Notes under the pieces: generated by a model | Databases searched by the model: none | What the model was told of the DNA's origin: nothing | The model's input: the letters and a program-made list of their open reading frames with translations, nothing else | Source: Microbacterium gorillae | GTDB lineage: Bacteria; Actinomycetota; Actinomycetes; Actinomycetales; Microbacteriaceae | Assembly: GCF_000826185.2 (NCBI RefSeq) | Contig: NZ_LN648875.1 | Location: 678,356-742,355 of the forward strand | DNA: 64,000 nt | Reading direction: 5' to 3' | Translations under genes and position numbers: made by a program | Shown here: positions 54,501-61,251 of the stretch, piece by piece | Layout: each line of letters starts with the position of its first letter | Position numbering within the stretch: the first letter of the stretch is position 1

Positions 54501-57202
54501 AGGGTCACGTTGCCGTCGTTGGTCACCGCGACCGTCGCGGCGATCTCGTCCCCCACGGCGCTGAACTTCGCTGCGTCGAACGTCAGGACCGCCGTCACCT
54601 GGGGATCGCGCATCGCGGACAGCGTCGACTCCGCGGAGGCGGTGACCGCGTCGGAACCGGTCAGTTCCAGGGTCGCGGCCAGCGTGCCGCGGTCGATGTC
54701 GGCCTGCGTGACCGCGTACGTCGTGGTGCACTCGGCTTCATCCCCGGGCGCGAGGGTCGTCGGCGTGCACGTGACGATCGGTGCCTCGGCGACGTCCGCA
54801 ACGCCGGTGAAGGCGGTGAAGGACGCGCCCAGACCGTTCACCGTGACGTTTCCGGTGTTCCGCACCGTGTAGGCGTAGGCGATCTCCTCACCGACGGTGT
54901 CGAACGTTGTTCCCCCGTCCTTCGGCGTTCCGCCGCCGGTCAGGCTGACCGTCGCCGTGCGCTCACCGTTGAGGGTGTAGTCGACGCCGGAGGCGATCGG
55001 GGCGCTGAGACCCGTGACGTCGGCGAGCGCGTTTCCGGTGACACTGATGGCACCACGGTCCACGTCGCTCTGCTGGACGACGTACGTGGTGACGCACGTC
55101 GCGCTCTGCCCGGGCGCCAGTTCGGTCGGCGTGCATGTGGGCGTCGCGATCGTCGCCGGCGTGGACTCCAGGTCCAACCGGACCCCGGTCACCGGGAGCT
55201 GCCCGGAGTTCGTGATCGTGTGCGTGAAGGTGAGCGTGTCACCGACCACGAGGTCGGTCGGACCTCCGCCGTTCTGATCCGTCACGACGAGGCTCGCGCC
55301 CACCGAAGACTGGTACGACTGCAGCGGCGGGGTCGTGGCGATGCCGCCGCCGCATGTCGGGCAACCCGGTGCGGGCGTCACGGTGACCGTGTTGCCGACG
55401 GGGCCGACGGCGCTCGCCGTGCCGGTGATCGTCACCGTCGCGACCCCACCCACCGGGAGGTTCACAGAGCCGGACACATGCTGGCCGTCCAGGACGGGGT
55501 CACACGCCGCGCCGGTGCCGGTCGTCTCGCAGTCGACCGAGAGGTCGGTCACGGCCTCCGGAACGATGTCGTCGATGTTGGCGGAACCCGCCAGCGTGCC
55601 GGCGTTGGTGATGGTGATCGTGTACTCGACGGGCTGGCCCGGGGTGTACTGCGTGGCGTCTGCGGTCTTCGTCTGCGTGAAGCTCGGCGCGACGATCGTG
55701 AACGCGGTGGATGCCGTGTTATCGGCGGTGTGCGGGTCGACCGCACCACCGTCGCGCTGAATGGCGGAGCCGTCCTGCCCCACGGTGTTGTCATCGAAGT
55801 CGGTCGGGGCGATGACCGACGGCCGGTGAGTGCCGGGGAGGGAGGCGGTGCCCGTCACCTTGATGGTGACGCTGGACCCCTTCGGCCCGGTCCACTCCGT
55901 CGAGATCGCGGTCCCCGTGCCGGAGGTCGGACCGGTGCAGACGGCGCCACCGGAGGGAACGCACGTCCAGGTCACGTCCGTCAAACCGAGGGCCGAGGCG
56001 TCGTGCACGACGCGGGAGACGCCGTTCGGGGCATCGCCGATCGTCGTCGGGCCCGCGTTCGTCGCGGTGAGGTCGTAGCTGACGGTGTCCCCCGGCCGGT
56101 ACGAGCCATCCGCCGTCGGAGTGGAGGTCATCGTCGCGGTGGTGGACACGTCTGCCAGCGCACGCACCATCATGTTGCGCACGTCGTGGAAGTCGGTGGC
56201 AAATCCGGTGGACGCGGAGAAACCGAGCTTCAGCGTCTCCGGCAGGTCGACCTGGCCGGCCACACCGGCGATGTCCCCCCGCCAGACCTCGGTGAGCTCA
56301 CCCGGATCGGTCGAGTCCTTCGTAGCGAGCGGCGACATCCGCACCGTGACGTTCAGCGTGTTCGAAGTGGTCGGCTGCACGACCAGCTGCACGCGCCGGT
56401 ACTGCGACTCCGCGTCGTCCGCGGGGTCCTCGAAGCCGTTCTCGCCCGGGCCAGCCGTGGCGATTCCGGAGACCGGAGTGGTGGCGATGAAGGGGAAGTT
56501 GGACTCGTTGCCCGCTTCACACTCGTTCGAGCCGGAACCACGCACGGTGACGGCACTCGGAGACCCGCCGGTGATGCCGCCATGGGCACCGGCCCGCTCC
56601 GTCGCGAAGTTCCCATAGACGTCGAGGCCGACGCCGAGGTAGCCACCCCGCACACCACAGGTCAGATCCGTGTCGTCACCGCCACCGCCGTACCCAAGGC
56701 CGCCGCCGGGCGCACCGGCGGTCACGCCTGCCGTCCCGTCCACGAGGTAGAAGGCGATGCCGTCGCCGGTGCGGTCCTCCGATTCATTCCCGTGCGCGAA
56801 CTGCCCACCGCCCTGGCGGTAGTCGAAAGATAGCTCGAAGCCGGTCGAAGACGGGAACGCCGTTTTCGAGAGGATGTTCGTCGCTTGGCTCTCCTCGGCG
56901 TTCGTCAGGCGGGTCCAGCCGTCGGTCGTGTAGCGTCCGCCAACGGCGTCGTTGCCGTCACCACTACGGGCACGGTCCCATTTGTTGTTCAGCGCTCCGG
57001 CTTTGCCGGGGACGGTGTCTGCGATGGGGAACGGCGCCACGGCGGCGGCCGGTTCCGGGGTCGACAGGTCCACGGCCACCACGCCGGCGGCGACGAGCGC
57101 CGCGCTCGCGGTGAGCGCCAGTGCCTTCCGCACGGCTCGGCCTCGGGAACGCAACCCGGCACGACCGGTCAACGACATCGCCAGCGCACGCTGAAATGAC
57201 AT
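48554..57202 (-). CDS. Giant LPXTG-anchored surface protein with lectin-like head and about 21 DUF11/CARDB-like repeats
   Basis: 2882 residues. The signal peptide ends near residue 54 (PEPAAA). An L-type-lectin-like domain follows (about 55-320; GDGIAFYLVDG, GYLGVGLDVYGNFA). Then come about 21 Ig-like repeats of roughly 105-125 residues with the core VTNTGTTTL...L-PGETATC. The later 13 each start with a calcium-loop-like element such as DANENGRTDAGD or DTNGDGYIAAGD. The end is LPTTG, a hydrophobic helix and a basic tail, the sortase signal. ATG 57202 has GGGGAG 8 nt upstream. An adhesion or wall-spanning stalk role is likely; no sortase gene lies in the window. Confidence 0.92.
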   Translation of the reverse strand: MSFQRALAMSLTGRAGLRSRGRAVRKALALTASAALVAAGVVAVDLSTPEPAAAVAPFPIADTVPGKAGALNNKWDRARSGDGNDAVGGRYTTDGWTRLTNAEESQATNILSKTAFPSSTGFELSFDYRQGGGQFAHGNESEDRTGDGIAFYLVDGTAGVTAGAPGGGLGYGGGGDDTDLTCGVRGGYLGVGLDVYGNFATERAGAHGGITGGSPSAVTVRGSGSNECEAGNESNFPFIATTPVSGIATAGPGENGFEDPADDAESQYRRVQLVVQPTTSNTLNVTVRMSPLATKDSTDPGELTEVWRGDIAGVAGQVDLPETLKLGFSASTGFATDFHDVRNMMVRALADVSTTATMTSTPTADGSYRPGDTVSYDLTATNAGPTTIGDAPNGVSRVVHDASALGLTDVTWTCVPSGGAVCTGPTSGTGTAISTEWTGPKGSSVTIKVTGTASLPGTHRPSVIAPTDFDDNTVGQDGSAIQRDGGAVDPHTADNTASTAFTIVAPSFTQTKTADATQYTPGQPVEYTITITNAGTLAGSANIDDIVPEAVTDLSVDCETTGTGAACDPVLDGQHVSGSVNLPVGGVATVTITGTASAVGPVGNTVTVTPAPGCPTCGGGIATTPPLQSYQSSVGASLVVTDQNGGGPTDLVVGDTLTFTHTITNSGQLPVTGVRLDLESTPATIATPTCTPTELAPGQSATCVTTYVVQQSDVDRGAISVTGNALADVTGLSAPIASGVDYTLNGERTATVSLTGGGTPKDGGTTFDTVGEEIAYAYTVRNTGNVTVNGLGASFTAFTGVADVAEAPIVTCTPTTLAPGDEAECTTTYAVTQADIDRGTLAATLELTGSDAVTASAESTLSAMRDPQVTAVLTFDAAKFSAVGDEIAATVAVTNDGNVTLDAVAITGGRGDYTCPEGAVAPGETVTCASTITVTTADLQAQSITESLTVTATAPGGAGASATATETAAVIEDPEMSLTSGPIGLPPTVAAGTEIPVTFTLTNDGNAPVTGITVDGASTTGGTLSAVTCTPADLAVGGTVECTATYTVAQSEIDNGTAVFTATATGTTPGGTTVTTGATGDLSIDLSSRRTADATVVLKVTTEAAKPVAGDELVYEYTVTNTGNVTLTDPVVTDTLGNTVVCVPAPVAPGATATCMATHKVTQTEVDAGSLVVSGILTGQIPGDEITAKSESVTTEFERRESLTITAETPVVNDDNENGRTDDGDSVTFTFTVTNDGTTTVDGIIVTDDVLGEVICDPITLAPGEVATCTVTMPITQDQIDDGGITVEPTVTGDGQLGEISAPGEEFTFPLEQIDSLTLVAGETTVVDANENDLLDRGDGVRFAYTLTNDGNTTVTDIEGADSTRDEMTCEATSLAPGASTTCWIDAVVTQGDVDSGAIESSVTVSGAGAAEERIEKTASASLETSQSEALKIETGTPVVSDADGDGLVDPGDTVTVEFTVTNDGTRTLNGITVKDDLFGTVTCTPTTLGAGETATCAAEHVLTQEDIDRGSVVIDPTVSGSGKDGVIAADGTLTEVELDRASTLSVEALPTSSDDRNDNDLIDTDDTVTFSYRVTNAGNTTATDIALSDAQGRIAVCTPAELGAGESAVCQIFATVSQEDVDRGSVVTDGTLTATGPDEAPFTPVDVDNEETTSQTSGLAVAVEQPTIDDVNDNDLTDTGDVLTYAVTVGNTGTTTAEEIAVIDPVLGKLACTPTTLVGGQTATCTAQTTVTQGQVDAGRITVTPVATGTGHAGAKLGATGTPVETSLDQVAGISTTVAAEPVVTDANVNGRADAGDTVKFVYTVENTGTTTLTGVRMSDPNLGPVACKPTALAAGATATCTLVTTVTQKQVDEAGELTAEPVAAGTGREDGADSALSVTAEARTVPLDQVGDVSITTAKPSLADENENGLTDTGDIVTYTFTVTNTGTTTLHDVTVKDDLLGTVTCLPDTLAAGSVATCTATHTVTQDEVDAGQIVVTPSVFAKDVNGAVSEQGAAVPLKLDQVGGLSIVAEEPKPIDSNGNGRTDAGDEIEFTFTVTNDGTTTVDDSTITDPRLGDVECKPTTLAAGEVATCTAVLTITQDDVDNGSVSVDPAASGEDSNGKVTGDGDGRTVELEQDSSVTVTPEDTVTTDVDGDGEIATDDTVTITYVITNDGNTSLTDVGLADPKLGAFTCTPTDLAPGESATCKLTYTIDQSDVDAGELVVKPQLTGKGPDGPISVEVPPTRVALDQTSGLTVTVDDWRVVDANEDGRIAAGDEIWYSYVLTNTGTVTLDQLAIDDPLLRDTPITFQSVAAAPASLVLGGNGLPGGASITARATAAYIVTQADADAGQVANVVTASGRTPADQAVLAEQDAVITPLEGVSALSVTLTAGEPTDVNGNGLADAGDTIAVAFTVTNTGTTTLHDITLVSPTLVAAGLTVTCTPTALAPGETATCTSAPYTVTNADVDAGTVTFGASATGVDPDEQTVSAVAKPAAVELDRIGSAELVKSVLALTDVDGDGRYAAGDTITYGFTVTNTGTLTLRDVIVTDPLLAGQGITVSCLPTMLAAGETATCAASEAYTITQGDADAGGVDNVATARATDPDGEDIVDESPGTSTELTEDDALSMTKTSTVSDTNGDGYIAAGDEVDYLFTVTNHGTSTVTDIVIDDAKLAAAGVSVTCEATSLAPGESTTCAADERYLLTQADADAGGAVNVAIARGEGPGGEDIVSPPTENITEGPDDDDAAFTVAKTTDVKTFAAGDLITYTITLTNTGAVTLHDVVLTDVDFSGTGELSEPACGDLTSVAPGESVSCVLTYVATLADQTRGSLSNGATAEADAPGGTSIDGGDDNEVIAEDLPPLPTTGADVPLLPLGLGGVLLLSGLAVFFWRRHRATEVR

Positions 57203-57235
57203 GCGAAATCTCCCCACACAGGTACGACAAAGAGC

Positions 57236-57333
57236 GTCGTCGCGAGAAATCGGGCGCGACGACAGGAAGTGATCGCTGCCCCCCAAAGGCGCTGGAGGAG
57301 GCCGCCCCAGACAGCGATCGTGAGGAAATTATC
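57236..57333 (-). promoter_or_regulatory. Promoter and structured 5' leader of the giant surface protein gene
   Basis: In an AT-rich patch GATAAT (57333-57328) is a possible -10 box, with a weak TACATA 17 bp upstream. The leader of about 120 nt then folds into two hairpins: GATCGCTG/CAGCGATC (57319-57271, with a G-rich interior) and GTCGTCGCG/CGCGACGAC (57263-57236, perfect 9 bp, 10-nt loop). The ribosome site follows. A regulatory RNA is possible; no known riboswitch class recognised. Confidence 0.5.
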
Positions 57334-57362
57334 ATGTAATGCGCACAACGTATGTATGTAGC

Positions 57363-57396
57363 CGACACCCGTCCCAGACATCGCCGACGGGTGTCG
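57363..57396 (-). terminator. Terminator hairpin after the alpha-hydroxy-acid enzyme gene
   Basis: CGACACCCGTC (57363-57373) and GACGGGTGTCG (57386-57396) form an 11-bp perfect stem with a 12-nt loop, 41 nt past the stop codon. Confidence 0.7.
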
Positions 57397-57437
57397 ACGA
57401 AGGGCGCGAAAAGGGGCCGCGAACGCCTCTCTCCGGG

Positions 57438-58742
57438 TCAGCTCGCGCGGCGCAGGACGGTTCGGTCGAGGTCCCGAACCGCGGTGCGTCCGGCCAGACC
57501 GAGGGAGATGTCGAGCTCGGCGATGTGGTCACGCAGCACCTGGTCCACACCCTGCTCCCCGGCAACCGCCAGCCCATACGCGTACGGGCGACCGATCGCG
57601 ACCGCGGTGGCACCGAGCGCCAGCGCGATGAGCGCGTCCGCCCCGCCGCGGACGCCCGAGTCGAACACCACGGGAACACGCCCGGCGACGCGTTCGGCGA
57701 TCTCGGGAAGCACCGCGAGCGTCGGCACGGAGGCGTCGATCTGCCGACCGCCGTGGTTCGACACCCAGACGCCGTCGAAGCCGAATTCGACGGCGCGCTC
57801 GGCGTCGTCCGGGTGCACGATGCCCTTCAGCACCACCGGCAGGGACGTCCACTCCCGGACCTTCGTGAGCCGGTCCCAGGTCAGGGTCGGGGTCGCGAAG
57901 ACGTCCAGGAACGTCTCGACCGCGGCCCGCGGCAAGGGCGAGCGCAGGTTGTCGCGCAGCCGCGTGCGTCCGGTCAGGGCCGCCCCGTGCCGCGCGATGG
58001 AGATGCCCGTGGCGACGGTCGACGGCGTCAGCCGGGGGCCCTTCTCGTCCGGCGGCGGCTGGGCGGAGCGCTCCTGCACGAGACGCCGGAACTCCGGATC
58101 CGAGGTGTACTGCGCGATGCCCATTCCCCGCGTGAAGGGGAGGAACCCGCGATCCAGGTCGCGGGTGCGCCACCCGAGCAGGTGCGTGTCCAGCGTGATC
58201 ACGACCGCCGTGCACCCACTGGTCTCCGCCCGCCGCAGCAGCGAGGCGTTCAGCTCGTCGGAGGCGGACCAGTAGAGCTGGAACCAGCGCTCGCCCCGCG
58301 GCGCCGCAGCCGCGACCTCCTCCATGCGCACGGACGCCTGCGAGCTGAGGACATACGGCACTCCGCGGGCCGCGCCCGCGCGCGCCACCGCGCGATCCGC
58401 CTCCGCGTGCGCGAGCTCCATCACGCCGAGCGGCGCGAGGACGAAAGGAGTCGGCAGCGTGCGATCCCACAACCGCACCGACAGATCCCGCACCGCGACG
58501 TCCTGGGCCGGACGCGGCCAGATCTGCCACTCCCGAAACGCCCTGCGGTTGGCCGCCATGGTCCGCTCAGCTCCGGCCCCACCGGCGAGGTACGCGAACG
58601 CGTCCGCGGACAGCACCTGTCGCGCCCGCCGTTCCAGCGCATGCGGATCCGTCGGCACGGCCGGTCGGGCCCCGCTGATGCCGGCGCGGAACACCGCCGA
58701 CTGCGCGTCACGGCCGGCTCCCCGGGGCGCCTGGATCACCAT
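57438..58742 (-). CDS. FMN-dependent alpha-hydroxy-acid dehydrogenase/lactate 2-monooxygenase-like
   Basis: 434 residues. FMN-enzyme motifs: AYLAGGAGAERTMAANRRAF (start of the barrel), FVLAPLGVMELAH, WFQLYW, VVLKGIVHPDDAERAVEFGFDGVWVSNHGGRQIDA with the catalytic His-Gly-Gly-Arg, and VVFDSGVRGGADALIALALGATAVAIGRPYAYGLA for FMN phosphate. The size and the long N-terminal arm favour lactate 2-monooxygenase over plain lactate oxidase, but the substrate is inferred. ATG 58742 lies within the duplicated segment; only the intact copy contains it. Confidence 0.87.
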   Translation of the reverse strand: MVIQAPRGAGRDAQSAVFRAGISGARPAVPTDPHALERRARQVLSADAFAYLAGGAGAERTMAANRRAFREWQIWPRPAQDVAVRDLSVRLWDRTLPTPFVLAPLGVMELAHAEADRAVARAGAARGVPYVLSSQASVRMEEVAAAAPRGERWFQLYWSASDELNASLLRRAETSGCTAVVITLDTHLLGWRTRDLDRGFLPFTRGMGIAQYTSDPEFRRLVQERSAQPPPDEKGPRLTPSTVATGISIARHGAALTGRTRLRDNLRSPLPRAAVETFLDVFATPTLTWDRLTKVREWTSLPVVLKGIVHPDDAERAVEFGFDGVWVSNHGGRQIDASVPTLAVLPEIAERVAGRVPVVFDSGVRGGADALIALALGATAVAIGRPYAYGLAVAGEQGVDQVLRDHIAELDISLGLAGRTAVRDLDRTVLRRAS

Positions 58743-59144
58743 GGCCGCCAGGCGAGCGACGCAGAACCGCCGGAACCAGCCCCCGGCGCCGCCGCCGTGG
58801 AGATCACGCCCCGCTGCCGATCACGGCGGCCGCGGGCACCGCCGGCGCCCCCCCCGCGGCCGCCCCCCCGCGCGCCCCCGGGCCCCGCCCGGCACCTTCC
58901 CCCCCGGGGCGCGCCGCCCGCGCCCCGGGCCGGCCCCCCGGGGCGCCTGGATCCCCAGGGCCGCCGGGCGAGCGACGCAGACCCGCCGGAACCAGCCCCC
59001 GGCGCCGCCGGCGTGGAGATCACGCCCCGCTGCCGATCACGGCGGCGGCGGTCACCGCGGCCGCCACCTCGGCGACCGCCACCGCGTGAGCCGCCGGACC
59101 GCGCTCGGCACTTTCCCGCCGGGCGCGCGTCGCCCGCGCCGCGA
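58713..59144. repeat. Probable spurious 216-bp duplication
   Basis: Positions 58713-58928 recur at 58929-59144 (for example GCGAGCGACGCAG at 58752 and 58968). The first copy is intact at the left and decays into runs of C and G from about 58830; the second is damaged at its left (ATG changed) and clean at the right. The right half carries the true end of the GPP34 gene. Collapsing it leaves about 60 bp between the two genes. There is no adapter here, so the cause is inferred by analogy. Confidence 0.75.
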
Positions 59145-59724
59145 CTTCCCGTTCCGAGACGCCGCCCTCGCGTCCCACCGCCACCCGCAACCCGGACAAC
59201 GCCTGCAGCACGGCGATCAGGGCGTCCTCCCGGGCCGTCGCCACACCGCCGTCGAGCAGCACGTGTCGCAGTCCTCGGCGCATCGCGGTCTCGTGTCCGG
59301 CGTCCGCCATCGGCCACTCCGTCCGCGGAAACAGCCCGAGCACCCGCCCCTCCCGCCGTTCCAGGACACCGCGCCGGGCGAGCCGCTCGGCGAGGACGTC
59401 CGCCGTGGGACGGCCGCCGAGACGAGCCAGCGCCGGCACCGTCGACATCGCGTCCCGAGGGCCGTCCGCGACGACCGCCAGTGCGGCGGCAAGCACGTCA
59501 TCGTCCGTGACCGCATCGTCCGTCACGTCCACGCGTGGCGAGGAGAGCAGCCCGGTGCGCGGCCCGAACGACACCAGGCCGGCCTCGGCGAGGTCCATCA
59601 GCAGTCCGCCGCCCATCGCGAGCCGGACGTCGACACCACCCGCGCTTACGCCGCGCGCATCATCGAGGATCAGCAGCAGCAGGTCCTCGGCGATGAGCCA
59701 GACGGGTCCCGCCGCGTGTTCCAT
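59020..59724 (-). CDS. GPP34 (Golgi phosphoprotein 3-like) family protein
   Basis: 234 residues. WLIAEDLLLLILDDARG starts the GPP34 domain, followed by RLAMGGGLLMDLAEAGLVSF, a hydrophobic hairpin (TVPALARLGGRPTADVLAERLARRGVL) and GLFPRTEWPMADAGHETAMRRGLRHVLLDG. Actinobacterial members are common and of unknown function; eukaryotic ones bind phosphoinositides. ATG 59724 is favoured over ATG 59760 by the leaderless promoter. The 3' end lies in the duplicated segment, where the clean copy gives the stop used here. Confidence 0.88.
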   Translation of the reverse strand: MEHAAGPVWLIAEDLLLLILDDARGVSAGGVDVRLAMGGGLLMDLAEAGLVSFGPRTGLLSSPRVDVTDDAVTDDDVLAAALAVVADGPRDAMSTVPALARLGGRPTADVLAERLARRGVLERREGRVLGLFPRTEWPMADAGHETAMRRGLRHVLLDGGVATAREDALIAVLQALSGLRVAVGREGGVSEREVAARATRARRESAERGPAAHAVAVAEVAAAVTAAAVIGSGA

Positions 59725-59731
59725 GTCCTCG

Positions 59732-59737
59732 ACGTTA
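59732..59737 (-). promoter_or_regulatory. -10 box of the leaderless GPP34 mRNA
   Basis: TAACGT on the minus strand, seven bases before ATG 59724. Confidence 0.5.
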
Positions 59738-59917
59738 GGCGTCCACCCGCGCCCGGACATCCCTCTGCGGACGGAGATGCTCCGCCGCCCTACTGCTTGC
59801 GCTCAGTCACGACAGTTCCTCGCGCGCGGTCCTGCCGGATTCGGGAGCATCCCCGGACTTGCTCTCGAACGTGGCAGAAGTACGTCCCAAGACCTGCCGG
59901 AGGTGCGAGCGACGAGG

Positions 59918-60295
59918 TCAGTCCCAGGGGGCGACCGGACGATCCTCCGCGCTCTGCGGGCGCAGGCGGTCCGGGACCGGCCACTCCAGCACGATCGCCT
60001 CGGCCGGGACGTCGATCGCACCGAAGTCATCGGTCTTGACGACGATGCGCTCGGTGGTCACCTCGACGACGCGGACCGCGAGCGGCGGCAGGTCCCCGCG
60101 CTCGAGCACCCAGCGATCGGCGAGCCACCCGATACCGTGCTCCTCCAGCACGGACTCCGCATCCAGCCACTCGCCGGGTGCGGTCAGTTCCCGCCCGAAC
60201 AGGTCGACCGGGACCCAGTCCTCGCCCTCGGGCCGGATCCAGCCGAGCACCTCGCCGTCCTCGCGTCGGTGCGGCGTCCAATCGGTCGGAACCAT
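59918..60295 (-). CDS. Unknown small acidic protein
   Basis: 125 residues, soluble, rich in Asp, Glu, Trp and Pro (DGEVLGWIRPEGEDWVPVDLFGREL). Mixed alpha/beta layout suggested; family not recognised. It overlaps the stop of the beta-lactamase-fold gene by one base (TGATG), so the pair is co-transcribed. The 59761-59917 gap beyond it shows no gene. Confidence 0.65.
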   Translation of the reverse strand: MVPTDWTPHRREDGEVLGWIRPEGEDWVPVDLFGRELTAPGEWLDAESVLEEHGIGWLADRWVLERGDLPPLAVRVVEVTTERIVVKTDDFGAIDVPAEAIVLEWPVPDRLRPQSAEDRPVAPWD

Positions 60296-61209
60296 CAGTA
60301 CACGTACTCCATCAGGTCGACGCCGAAGGTCCGGAACGCATCGTGGACCCGCAGGCGGTGGGCCATCGACAGGTCATCGAAGCACACGGTCATGGCGTAC
60401 GCGACCCCCGCCCGCGGACCGGCGATGACACCGGCCTCGCTGCGCACACCGTCGTCGTGGCCGGTGCGGTTCAGAAACAGCAACCCGTGCCGATCATCGT
60501 CGTGTGCGGACGGGTCCAACCCGGTCGCGGAACCGACCAGGGACAGGTCGTTCGAACGCGTCAGCCACTCTCCGACCTGCGCGCTGACGGTGGCGTCGAC
60601 GACCTGGCCGTTGACGATGAGCGTCATCAGGCGCGCCAGGTCCCGTGTGGTGCCGACCGCCATGTGCGGGGCGTCATCCGGCCCTCGCACGTCGCGGTAG
60701 CCGTCCAGCACGGCCAATCGCGTGAACCCCATCGAAACGAGCCTGTTGCGGACCGCGTCCAGTCCGACCATGCCCAGCAGGGCGTTCGTGGCGAGCGGAT
60801 CACCGGTCTCCGCGCTCAGTGCGGCGAGGTCTGCCACGCGCAGCGTCTGGGCGTGCATCCGCTGCCACAGCCCGCCGGCGACCGCGGGCACGACACTCTC
60901 CCGCGCCACCCGCGCGTCCGGGTCGAGTCGGCCGTCACGCACGCCCGCGGCCGTCTCGATCAGAATCGGGACGGATCCCAGACCCGCCACCGGATAGGTC
61001 ACGAAGTCGTCGCCGGCGAGGACGACGATCTCACGGTCGAGGTCGCTGACGTGGATCGAGACCCGCGCCCCCGTCTCGGTCAACCCGTCCAGGGCCCGCA
61101 TCGTCGCCGTGAAGGCGCGACGCGGCGCCGGGGCACGCCTCGTTCGCCGCCGAGTTCCGCGCCGGGTCAGCGGCGCGGACTCGCGCGGAGTCTCAGATGG
61201 CACTCCCAC
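60295..61209 (-). CDS. Beta-lactamase class A-fold protein lacking canonical catalytic residues
   Basis: 304 residues. The fold is seen in RAFTATMRALDGLTETGARVSIHVSDLDREIVVLAGDDFVTYPVAG and later NALLGMVGLDAVRNRLVSMGF and LMTLIVNGQVV. The SxxK site is replaced by GLGSVPILIE (Ser-Val-Pro-Ile), the SDN-like loop by ATNALLG, and KTG by RTG. Without the lysine it probably does not hydrolyse beta-lactams; a binding or structural role is possible. No signal peptide. GTG 61209 has GGAGAGG upstream. Confidence 0.75.
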   Translation of the reverse strand: MGVPSETPRESAPLTRRGTRRRTRRAPAPRRAFTATMRALDGLTETGARVSIHVSDLDREIVVLAGDDFVTYPVAGLGSVPILIETAAGVRDGRLDPDARVARESVVPAVAGGLWQRMHAQTLRVADLAALSAETGDPLATNALLGMVGLDAVRNRLVSMGFTRLAVLDGYRDVRGPDDAPHMAVGTTRDLARLMTLIVNGQVVDATVSAQVGEWLTRSNDLSLVGSATGLDPSAHDDDRHGLLFLNRTGHDDGVRSEAGVIAGPRAGVAYAMTVCFDDLSMAHRLRVHDAFRTFGVDLMEYVY

Positions 61210-61251
61210 AGTGCATCCTCTCCATGACGGCGGTGGTCATCCGCCGTTTCT

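Noticed and set aside
51308..56833. 1841-codon open frame opposite the giant surface protein gene
   Set aside because: Repetitive GC-rich coding DNA leaves the opposite frame open; its translation is low-complexity and carries no motif, signal or start context.
48554..57202. Regular repeats of about 330 bp that might be taken for a CRISPR-like or satellite array
   Set aside because: The period follows protein domains in one open frame, and the copies diverge at silent positions.
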